From JBCCIM01 sp045106435 (GTDB taxonomy: Bacteria > Bacteroidota > Rhodothermia > Rhodothermales > JAHQVL01): DNA of 5,228 nt. The stretch spans positions 1 through 5,228 of the forward strand of contig JBGCEN010000541.1 in the NCBI GenBank assembly GCA_045106435.1, written 5' to 3'. Below, in pieces: positions 1 through 5,228 of this stretch (position 1 is its first letter; each line of letters starts with the position of its first letter). Made by a program: the position numbers and the translations under genes. The notes beneath the pieces are model-generated. The model did not search any database. It was not told where the DNA came from and saw only the letters and a list, made by a program, of their open reading frames with translations.

Positions 1-365
1 AAAACACCAATGCGGCGTATGAGACATCGCTTGATGCCGGCACCTATGTGATTAGCGCTGTGCATCCCGCATTGGGAAAATGGGACAAGCGGGTAACTGT
101 AGCTCCAGGAGCTTCACAAGACATCCTGTTCAACTTCAACAGAGAGATTAACGTCACCATTATCTCCGACCCCATTAACGCCGAGATTTTCATTGATGGT
201 TCTTCTACTGCCCGCTACACACCCAGCCAAATCAAGCTAAGACCAGGCAATCATACCATTTTGGTTAAAAAAGATGGTTTTACTCTGGAAAACGGTGCAC
301 AGGATATTGTACTGGAAAATGAATTATCTTCACCTGTCGCTTTTAAATTGAACAGCAACGAATAA
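1..365 (+). CDS. PEGA-repeat protein, C-terminal part (5' truncated by window)
   Basis: The reading frame is open from the window edge (first whole codon at base 3) to TAA at 363-365, giving the last 120 residues. Residues about 50-105 read as a PEGA domain: a VTIISDPINAEIFIDG opening, a TPSQIKLRPGNHTILVKKDGF core, then a closing strand. The preceding residues 5-45 (LDAGTYVISAVHP, then VTVAPG) look like the second half of another PEGA or similar beta-sandwich copy, so at least two repeats in tandem are likely. PEGA domains are small extracytoplasmic beta domains, often at the C-terminus of Ser/Thr kinases, TPR proteins or surface proteins; which of these the missing N-terminus encodes cannot be told here. 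A GTG at 48 could be mistaken for a start, but the domain clearly extends upstream of it. The next gene starts 46 bases downstream in the same direction, so co-transcription is plausible. The PEGA call is fairly sure; the overall role is unknown. Confidence 0.8.
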   Translation, partial: NTNAAYETSLDAGTYVISAVHPALGKWDKRVTVAPGASQDILFNFNREINVTIISDPINAEIFIDGSSTARYTPSQIKLRPGNHTILVKKDGFTLENGAQDIVLENELSSPVAFKLNSNE

Positions 366-411
366 TCTCCCATTCGGATATTCCCCACGTCGTATCCCAT
401 CCCATTCTATA

Positions 412-1392
412 ATGACTAATCGATTAAATCGCCTGTCTGCTTGTCTCTCAGGATTGGCAGCAATCTTCTTGTTGATCATTCCGGGTAATCTTGCATATGG
501 ACAATCCAGTTCATGTCAGCAAGAATTGGTACAAGCTGAACAAGCTTATACACTCGGCAGTTTTGATGAAACCGTGAGGCTCGCAGATGTCTGCTTAAAC
601 AAACAAGGCATCCCTGAGGCAGATCGCAAGCTGGCCTTTCGCTTAAAAGGACTGAGCTTTATTGGCAAGGGGCTTGAAGTAGATGCAAAGGAAGCCGTTA
701 AAAGGTTACTCGAGCTCATTCCCAGCTTCAGCGCAGATCCTATTCAGGATCCCCCGGCTTTTGTGTCGTTGATCGAAGAAGTAAGAAATGAGCTGAATGC
801 GCGTGGTGCGGATGCGCCGCTGACCGTGACACAAACAGGCACACAGCCACAGGTTGCCGCCGGCCCGACAAATGAACGCAACCGGCTGGAAAAATGGTAT
901 ACCAACTGGGGCCTGGGCATTCCTTTTATTCAATACCCCGACGAATTCCAATCTGTACTGGATCAACTTGAGTCTGTAGGTCTGGACAATACCGCTTTAA
1001 TGTTTGACTTGCTTGGCTTCTACTGGCCCCTTGGAGAACAAACCATGATAGGCACTTCCCTCAATGCATGGGGCGACCAATATTCAGGCGGCGGCGAGTC
1101 ATTTCAGATTTCTGCTTTCACCCTTGGCGCAAGCGTCATGCATTTTTTACAGAACAGGATTGGCGATGGCGTGTTCTTACGAGCAGATGCAGGAGTCAGC
1201 CGGCTCGGGATAAGCAGTTCTCTTGAATCCGATATCACATCAGAAGTAGGTCTGGGTTTTTTGATCGGCGGCGGATATGGCATACCGGTCTCCCGGGAAA
1301 CGCGTATCCTTATTCATCTCAACTATAGTGTTCGAATAGTTGAAAGCGAAAACTACGGTAACCTCGGACTAAGCGTATCGGGCTTATTTTAG
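412..1392 (+). CDS. Exported TPR-like protein with C-terminal outer-membrane beta-barrel-like domain
   Basis: The product has 326 residues. Residues 1-30 form a Sec signal peptide (Arg-containing start, hydrophobic core about 12-24, cleavage after A-Y-G, mature Gln31). Residues 35-131 form a helical TPR-like domain with the core GSFDETVRLADVCL and the block RLKGLSFIGKGLEVDA (77-92), ending in DPxxDPPAFV (109-118); Cys35 and Cys61 could form a disulfide. A Pro/Thr/Gln-rich linker (132-155) leads to residues 160-326, made of alternating Gly/aromatic-rich strands and ending in Phe326, as expected for a small outer-membrane barrel. The N-domain is paralogous to that of the gene at 1552-2184. Expected location is the outer membrane with the helical domain in the periplasm; a porin, assembly or scaffold role is possible but unproven, and no enzyme motif is seen. 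No Shine-Dalgarno precedes the ATG, which is usual in this group; the start is supported by the signal peptide beginning there. Confidence 0.85.
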   Translation: MTNRLNRLSACLSGLAAIFLLIIPGNLAYGQSSSCQQELVQAEQAYTLGSFDETVRLADVCLNKQGIPEADRKLAFRLKGLSFIGKGLEVDAKEAVKRLLELIPSFSADPIQDPPAFVSLIEEVRNELNARGADAPLTVTQTGTQPQVAAGPTNERNRLEKWYTNWGLGIPFIQYPDEFQSVLDQLESVGLDNTALMFDLLGFYWPLGEQTMIGTSLNAWGDQYSGGGESFQISAFTLGASVMHFLQNRIGDGVFLRADAGVSRLGISSSLESDITSEVGLGFLIGGGYGIPVSRETRILIHLNYSVRIVESENYGNLGLSVSGLF

Positions 1393-1396
1393 TGTT

Positions 1397-1438
1397 GACA
1401 GTTTTTAACGTAGACAGTTTTAACAAATGCAGTTTAAC
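1397..1438 (+). repeat. Three short degenerate direct repeats (CAG-T(n)-AAC)
   Basis: Three copies follow the stop codon of the barrel gene: GACAGTTTTTAAC (1397-1409), GACAGTTTTAAC (1413-1424) and GCAGTTTAAC (1429-1438). The CAG cores start at 1399, 1415 and 1430, a period of 15-16 bases, and the T-run shrinks from 5 to 4 to 3. They lie in the gap upstream of the second TPR-like gene. They may be binding sites for a regulator or simply decayed tandem duplications. A TTGACA at 1395-1400 overlaps the first copy, but no convincing -10 box follows at the right distance. Confidence 0.55.
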
Positions 1439-1513
1439 CGACGGTTCATGTCAAACAACCAGGGCGTAGTGCCTGTACGAAGTAAGACATGAAGGCAAAC
1501 TGTACCTGCAGTT
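1436..1513 (+). promoter_or_regulatory. Cluster of inverted repeats upstream of the second TPR-like gene
   Basis: Three dyads lie in the 159-base gap: AACCG-A-CGGTT (1436-1446), TTCATGTC (1445-1452) pairing exactly with GACATGAA (1486-1493) across 33 bases, and AACTG (1498-1502) with CAGTT (1509-1513). Inside the large loop, CAGGGC...GCCTG (about 1460-1475) can form a small bulged hairpin. The cluster ends about 40 bases before the ATG at 1552, a suitable place for an operator or a structured 5' leader. TATATTTC at 1521-1528 loosely resembles the Bacteroidetes -7 element TAnnTTTG, but no good -33 partner was found. The dyads are seen directly; any regulatory role is inferred. Confidence 0.35.
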
Positions 1514-1551
1514 AGACGATTATATTTCTAAAGCTTTCTAGCAATACTTTT

Positions 1552-2184
1552 ATGCGTTTATCCAATTCCATGCGCTCCCTTGCAATGGTCGCAGTCATCA
1601 TTGCCTCATTAGCATCACCAACCCGATCGCTAGCCCAGGAGCAATCCTGCGAGCAGCTTTTAACAGAAGCAAACGATCTCTATTCACGGGGAGCCTTCGA
1701 CGAGACGATTCAGAAGCTGGACCAGTGCCTTGAAACAGACAATCTCAGTGAGCCTCAGCGAAAAATCGCGTATCGATTGAAAGGCCTGAGTTTTATAGGC
1801 AAAGGTCTGGAAGTTGATGCAAGAGCATCGATTAAACGCTTGATCGAGCTGGTGCCAAACTATGAACCAGATCCTGTAATGGATCCGCCAAACTTCGTGC
1901 AGATGATTACAGAAGTGCGCGAAGAGATCAATGCAGAGATCAATCAGGCGGCTCCCCCGCTTGAGGTTGTTAGTGAGCCGGAAGTGCTTGAAACGCCAAC
2001 AGCTACGCCGGCTACGGTCACCTCGAACACAACCAAAAGAAAAAAGAAGAACGGTAAGAAATGGATTATCGGCGGCCTTGGCGTTGCGGCAGCCGGTGGT
2101 CTTGTTGCTGTACTGGCAAGCGGTGGCGGTGGAGGCGGCAATTCTGGCGGAGACGCGATTGCAGCGCCGCCGGCGCTCCCATAA
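1552..2184 (+). CDS. Exported TPR-like protein with Lys-rich, hydrophobic, poly-Gly C-terminal tail
   Basis: The product has 210 residues. Residues 1-28 form a signal peptide (cleavage after S-L-A, mature Gln29). Residues 33-129 form a TPR-like helical domain with GAFDETIQKLDQCL, the block RLKGLSFIGKGLEVDA (75-90) and the end motif DPVMDPPNFV; Cys33 and Cys59 match the two Cys of the upstream paralogue. Residues 134-160 are a Pro/Thr/Val-rich linker, 162-170 a basic cluster (KRKKKNGKK), 171-189 a Gly/Ala-rich hydrophobic stretch long enough to cross a membrane, 191-196 six Gly, and the end is PPALP. Similar basic-hydrophobic-Gly-Pro tails are, from memory, common on TPR and PEGA proteins of Rhodothermia. 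The function is not known; a scaffold or partner protein in the envelope is a reasonable guess. An in-frame ATG at codon 7 is an alternative start that would still leave a signal peptide. The next gene starts 46 bases downstream on the same strand. Confidence 0.85.
   Translation: MRLSNSMRSLAMVAVIIASLASPTRSLAQEQSCEQLLTEANDLYSRGAFDETIQKLDQCLETDNLSEPQRKIAYRLKGLSFIGKGLEVDARASIKRLIELVPNYEPDPVMDPPNFVQMITEVREEINAEINQAAPPLEVVSEPEVLETPTATPATVTSNTTKRKKKNGKKWIIGGLGVAAAGGLVAVLASGGGGGGNSGGDAIAAPPALP
2163..2177 (+). other. GC-rich palindrome at the 3' end of the second TPR-like gene
   Basis: AGCGCCG-C-CGGCGCT is a perfect 15-base palindrome with one central base; as RNA it can fold into a 6-bp GC stem with a GCC loop. 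It lies in the last codons (residues A-A-P-P-A-L), ending four bases before the TAA. No T-run follows, so it is not a standard terminator. It may stabilise the 3' end of the upstream message or tune expression of the next gene, but Ala/Pro codon use alone can also create such a palindrome. Confidence 0.4.
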
Positions 2185-2220
2185 ACATACTTCCGTTCGA
2201 GATAAATCAACTTTTTACCA

Positions 2221-2225
2221 AAGGA
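2221..2225 (+). promoter_or_regulatory. Ribosome binding site setting the start of the sorting-tail protein
   Basis: AAGGA lies five bases before the ATG at 2231. The reading frame stays open about 300 bases further upstream, but that extension lies inside the second TPR-like gene and reads as Arg-rich non-protein-like sequence. The AAGGA plus the signal peptide beginning right at 2231 fix the start there. It is the only clear Shine-Dalgarno among the genes whose start is visible. Confidence 0.6.
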
Positions 2226-2230
2226 CCAAA

Positions 2231-4681
2231 ATGACTCAGGTTTCAAGAAACCTCTGGATGTTTTTCACCCTGACACTTCTCTTTCTTTGTATTCAGGATG
2301 TAGCTGCCCAGAAAAAAGGCAATCAGTTACCCGTAGTTCGGACAACACCGTATGCATCCATGGTGTTTAATGCGCAGACCTCTGCAGATGCCGCGAAGAA
2401 ACAGGCACCTGTCACTACCCAACTATCTCCCTTGTTTGACCGCATGTTTTCAGTCAAAGCTTCAGGAGAATTATCGCAAGCATCATCAGCTATTGTACGT
2501 GACACCCTACGCAATTTCGTAAAGGGCAATACGGTATTTCGCATTGGCGCATCCGACCTCTTCCCAACCGAATCCGGCTGGATTCATGGGACCAACTCTT
2601 TTGAAGACATTTCAAAAGCAACTCGAATCTCGCTTCCATCAGGTGTTTCATCTGCTGCACTGGAAGAAGTACATATCACATTCATACACAAGGCGAATCA
2701 GGTAACAAACGAGCAGTATTCAATCGAAGTTTATGATGTTGCATCTGATGGGTCACCGGGTAACTTGCTGGGAGTACAGTTTTACAGTTATCAGTTTGTG
2801 AATGCAGATGAGGACCTCGGAACGCCGGCGTTTACCACTTTTCATCTCCTGACCTCACCCATCACTGTACCCGCTCAGTTTTTCATTTCGATTGACCTGG
2901 GCAATTATGACTCCAGCGGTTACCAGAACATAGCCATCGCTTCTACCGACTACCTTGGCAGCTTTGTAGACGAAGACTGGGAGCAGCTCAGCGATGGCTC
3001 ATGGGTCAACATGTCGGAGTCATGGTTCGACCTTGCAGACGACGGATGGCTGATCTGGATGGAAGCTGTCGTCGACATTAATACAACCAGCAGCGAAGCA
3101 CCCACAATTCAATCTACGGCTATCGGATCTCCAGCCGAAGGTAGTGCAGTGGGAATCAATGCAAGTATCACCAGCCCCAATGGAATATCCGCTGCTGCCC
3201 TTGCCTATTTACAAGGCGGTAGTTCTGCCGAGCCAACAGTGGTTGCGATGAACAATACCGGTGGCAACAATTGGCAGGCCAATATTCCGGAATCGGTAGT
3301 GAATCTGAGCGGCTTTCAGTATGCTGTAGGCGCAACAGACAATGTAGGAATTTCATCTACCACAGACGTTGTTAACGTAAATGTATCTACAGAAGGTATC
3401 GACAGAAACCTTGGTATACAGGGATCAACTGCCTCAGACTACCGGCTTTTTTCCATTCCGATAAACCTGACAAACAACAGTCCAGGCAGTGTCCTTCAGG
3501 ATGACCTTGGCACGTATGATCCGGCCGTTTGGCGTTTGTTTGGACTTAATGCAAACCAGACCTACGATGAATTTCCTTCATCAGGGGCGATGCGCGCCGG
3601 CGCTGCGTTTTGGCTCGCCTCTGCGGATGTCGCTAGCATAAACACAGGGCCCGGTACGTCCACAACGCTGTCAAACGCTCACACCATCAACCTGAACCCG
3701 GGCTGGACGTTTATTGGCACACCATTCAACTATGCGGTTTCCCAAAACCAGTTACAACTCTCCTCCAATAACACACTTGATATCAGAGCATTTAATGGAT
3801 CATGGGGAAATTTAAACGGGGCACTCCAACCATTTGCCGGCTATGCGGTTGCTGCCACTGCTGCTGATGAGTTACTTGTTTTTCCTTTCCCGGTAACAGG
3901 TAAATCAGCACCAGTTGACCATGCATCGTCATTTGATTGGTCTGTACAAATTCAGGCTGCGCACGGTGATATAATCGACAACGACAATGTGGCAGCCGTT
4001 GCAGCCCAGGCCGATTCAGACTGGGATTTGATGGACCGCCCGGAGCCTCCGGTTATTGGCTCCTATATTTCCCTTTATTTTCCTCATGAAGACTGGGATG
4101 TCCCTTTCAAACGCTTCAATACAGATGTACGACCGGCTTCGCAGGATTTGGAGCAGTGGACTTTTGAAGTGGCTTCAAATATAAACGAGTCCATTTCCCT
4201 GTCTTTTGATGGTTTACAGGATATCCCTGAATCACTTGACGTATGGTTGGTTGACAATTTGATGCACAGAGAGCAGGACCTGAGAATAAATCCCGCGTAC
4301 GCTTTCCAAACCTCAGAGTCTCCTCACAAAGAACGATTTAGTCTCTGGGTTGGAAAATCAAACACGCTTCGCGATGCGCTTACCGCGTTGCAATCTCTTC
4401 CAGAGCGTACTGAATTACAAGCATTCCCGAATCCGTTTAGTTCTTTGTCGACTTTACGCGTTGGATTAAAAACTGACACCCAGATATCCCTGTCCGTATT
4501 CGACAGTCTGGGCAAAAGAGTGGCTACACTCTTTTCCGGCGAAGAGAAAACAGCCGGCTTCCATACGGTAGGTTGGGAAGGGAAAAATGACGCCGGCCAG
4601 TATGTTGCCAGCGGGGTCTATTTTTATGTATTACAGACAGGCAGTGAAACAGTAACCAAACAGGTCGTTCATCTCCGTTAG
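2231..4681 (+). CDS. Large secreted multidomain beta protein with T9SS type A-like C-terminal sorting domain
   Basis: The product has 816 residues. Residues 1-26 form a signal peptide (hydrophobic 9-20, cleavage after V-A-A, mature Gln27). Residues 28-100 look disordered. About 100-285 form a jelly-roll-like region of the kind seen in T9SS cargo (GWIHGTNSFEDISKA at 116-130, then ITVPAQFFISIDLG). Residues 288-387 resemble an Ig/Fn3-like domain. Residues 396-555 form a repeat-like beta domain with DYRLFSIP (403-410) and NPGWTFIGTPF (489-499), a motif common in such cargo. Residues 565-710 form a further beta-sandwich (MDRPEPPVIGSYISLYFP). Residues 725-816 are the sorting/FlgD-Ig-like tail: FPNPF at 732-736, SVFDSLGKRVATL, GFHTVGWEGKNDAGQ, SGVYFYVL. 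The tail should direct export through the type IX system and attachment to, or release from, the cell surface. No catalytic domain is recognised, so an adhesive, structural or ligand-binding role is most likely. It is followed by a strong terminator. Confidence 0.88.
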   Translation: MTQVSRNLWMFFTLTLLFLCIQDVAAQKKGNQLPVVRTTPYASMVFNAQTSADAAKKQAPVTTQLSPLFDRMFSVKASGELSQASSAIVRDTLRNFVKGNTVFRIGASDLFPTESGWIHGTNSFEDISKATRISLPSGVSSAALEEVHITFIHKANQVTNEQYSIEVYDVASDGSPGNLLGVQFYSYQFVNADEDLGTPAFTTFHLLTSPITVPAQFFISIDLGNYDSSGYQNIAIASTDYLGSFVDEDWEQLSDGSWVNMSESWFDLADDGWLIWMEAVVDINTTSSEAPTIQSTAIGSPAEGSAVGINASITSPNGISAAALAYLQGGSSAEPTVVAMNNTGGNNWQANIPESVVNLSGFQYAVGATDNVGISSTTDVVNVNVSTEGIDRNLGIQGSTASDYRLFSIPINLTNNSPGSVLQDDLGTYDPAVWRLFGLNANQTYDEFPSSGAMRAGAAFWLASADVASINTGPGTSTTLSNAHTINLNPGWTFIGTPFNYAVSQNQLQLSSNNTLDIRAFNGSWGNLNGALQPFAGYAVAATAADELLVFPFPVTGKSAPVDHASSFDWSVQIQAAHGDIIDNDNVAAVAAQADSDWDLMDRPEPPVIGSYISLYFPHEDWDVPFKRFNTDVRPASQDLEQWTFEVASNINESISLSFDGLQDIPESLDVWLVDNLMHREQDLRINPAYAFQTSESPHKERFSLWVGKSNTLRDALTALQSLPERTELQAFPNPFSSLSTLRVGLKTDTQISLSVFDSLGKRVATLFSGEEKTAGFHTVGWEGKNDAGQYVASGVYFYVLQTGSETVTKQVVHLR

Positions 4682-4718
4682 TCTTTTTTTAACTACAGAA
4701 ACTCGTTCGAGGGAATAG

Positions 4719-4750
4719 AGCGTGTAGGCACCAGCTTACACGCTTTTTTT
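4719..4750 (+). terminator. Strong rho-independent terminator
   Basis: AGCGTGTAGGC (4719-4729) pairs with GCTTACACGCT (4734-4744) around an ACCA loop, an 11-bp stem with one G-U pair, followed by a run of seven T (4744-4750). It lies 37 bases after the stop of the sorting-tail gene and marks the end of that transcription unit. A separate T-run at 4684-4690 has no stem before it. Confidence 0.93.
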
Positions 4751-4781
4751 CTAGAACAAACTTACGTACAGTCTTCACTCG

Positions 4782-4864
4782 TTTTGTTATAACAACAAAA
4801 TTGCACACGTGCGTGCAGACAAGGCAAGAATATGTTATCCTGAGGATAGTTTCCGCTGTGGAAA
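4782..4864 (+). promoter_or_regulatory. Dyad-rich region upstream of the carboxypeptidase gene
   Basis: Between the terminator and the ATG at 4908 lie three inverted repeats: TTTTGTT-ATAAC-AACAAAA (4782-4800), TATCCT-G-AGGATA (4836-4848) and TTTCC-GCTGT-GGAAA (4850-4864). The middle one is a near-perfect 13-base palindrome, typical in size of an operator half-site pair. Because the upstream unit ends at a terminator, the peptidase promoter should lie in this stretch, but no convincing -33/-7 or -35/-10 pair was found. The regulatory role is inferred from position and symmetry. Confidence 0.3.
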
Positions 4865-4907
4865 TAGCGCCAGAATTGCAAGTTGCGAACCAAAGAAAGC
4901 CTTTTCA

Positions 4908-5228
4908 ATGACAAAACGAGTAACGGTTATCGTATCCCTTTTACTTTTCCTGGGAGCTCAGGAGATCTATGCGCAAACCAACGATCTCTCGATGCTTTTG
5001 ACGCGTGCTGAACGCACAAATTACGAAGAGACAAGCCGTTACCAGGATGTAATGGCGTTTATTGAAACCGTTGCAGATGCTTCTCCAAAAATCAGCCATA
5101 CGTCATTCGGCTACACCTTTGAAGGCCGGTCTCTGCCTTTGGTTGTTGTCGGCGATGTATCAGATGCATCGGCGAGTTCAGTCCTTGCAACCGGCAAAAC
5201 CCGGGTTTTTATTCAGGCGAATATCCAC
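4908..5228 (+). CDS. Secreted M14-family zinc carboxypeptidase, N-terminal part (3' truncated by window)
   Basis: The frame is open from ATG 4908 to the window edge, 107 codons. Residues 1-22 form a signal peptide (hydrophobic core 7-17, cleavage after I-Y-A, mature Gln23). Residues 33-57 (TRAERTNYEETSRYQDVMAF) and 66-82 (SFGYTFEGRSLPLVVVG) match the start of M14 metallocarboxypeptidases, which remove C-terminal residues from peptides using a zinc ion. The last codons read RVFIQANIH; in this family the strand before the zinc site ends in a similar NIH followed by AGE, so His107 should be the first ligand of the HxxE motif. The Glu and the remaining catalytic residues lie outside the window. 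No clear Shine-Dalgarno is seen; the signal peptide supports the start. It follows a terminator and so is probably transcribed separately. The likely role is periplasmic or extracellular peptide degradation. Confidence 0.82.
   Translation, partial: MTKRVTVIVSLLLFLGAQEIYAQTNDLSMLLTRAERTNYEETSRYQDVMAFIETVADASPKISHTSFGYTFEGRSLPLVVVGDVSDASASSVLATGKTRVFIQANIH

Noticed and set aside
408..413. TATAAT-like -10 box
   Set aside because: It overlaps the ATG of the barrel gene, so transcription would begin inside the coding region, and no -35 element lies upstream.
706..966. Minus-strand open frame opposite the barrel gene
   Set aside because: It has no protein-like composition or context and lies antisense to a well-supported conserved gene.
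1370..1390. Possible terminator at the end of the barrel gene (TAAGC/GCTTA followed by TTTT)
   Set aside because: The stem has only five mostly weak pairs with a seven-base loop, lies inside the coding region, and the T-run is four bases.
1427..1492. 21-codon possible leader peptide (ATG at 1427, TGA at 1490-1492)
   Set aside because: No ribosome binding site, no amino-acid bias typical of attenuation leaders, and a frame this short is expected by chance; it does end in the 3' arm of the inverted repeat.
2035..2049. Programmed frameshift in the A-rich stretch joining the TPR-like gene to the sorting-tail frame
   Set aside because: A +1 shift would be needed, the fused product would place a signal peptide in its middle, and the unshifted tail looks like a genuine membrane-type ending.
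1931..2230. Upstream in-frame extension of the sorting-tail gene, overlapping the second TPR-like gene
   Set aside because: The extension is Arg/Gln-rich with no protein-like features, lies over the conserved reading frame of the TPR-like protein, and a signal peptide with an AAGGA site begins at 2231.
1944..2246. Minus-strand open frame of 100 codons
   Set aside because: It is a Pro/Ala-rich antisense shadow of the Gly- and Lys-rich tail of the TPR-like gene, with no recognisable domain.
2194..4710. Shared 8-mer CGTTCGAG before and after the sorting-tail gene (2194-2201 and 4703-4710) as possible flanking repeats of a mobile unit
   Set aside because: Eight bases without further extension or any transposase or recombinase is within chance expectation.

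Overview
The window holds five genes or gene parts, all on the + strand. The organism looks like a member of the Bacteroidota/Rhodothermota/Balneolota group, most likely marine. The evidence is a type IX secretion (T9SS) type A-like sorting tail on a large multidomain secreted protein, start codons mostly without a Shine-Dalgarno sequence, PEGA and TPR-like envelope proteins typical of that group, and a Gln just after the predicted signal-peptide cleavage site in all four proteins whose N-terminus is visible (the Bacteroidetes 'Q-rule'). Species cannot be named from the sequence alone.

Layout: (1) bases 1-365, the C-terminal 120 residues of a PEGA-repeat protein that begins upstream; (2) 412-1392, a secreted protein with an N-terminal TPR-like helical domain and a C-terminal outer-membrane beta-barrel-like domain; (3) 1393-1551, a short intergenic region dense in direct and inverted repeats; (4) 1552-2184, a paralogue of the first TPR-like protein in which the barrel is replaced by a Lys-rich / hydrophobic / poly-Gly tail; (5) 2231-4681, an 816-residue beta-rich surface or secreted protein with a T9SS-type sorting tail; (6) 4719-4750, a strong intrinsic terminator; (7) 4751-4907, an intergenic region with several dyads; (8) 4908-5228, the first 107 codons of a secreted M14-type zinc carboxypeptidase, cut by the window edge at what should be the first zinc-binding His.

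Genes 1-5 lie in one direction and are followed by one clear terminator, so they may form one or two transcription units; the 159-base gap before the second TPR-like gene could hold its own promoter. All are cell-envelope or exported proteins. The most notable pattern is two adjacent paralogues that share a 97-residue ungapped N-domain (53 identities by hand count) but carry entirely different C-terminal anchors, beside a PEGA protein and a T9SS cargo-like protein. A joint envelope function is plausible but is inference. No RNA gene, CRISPR array, insertion sequence or defence system is visible.
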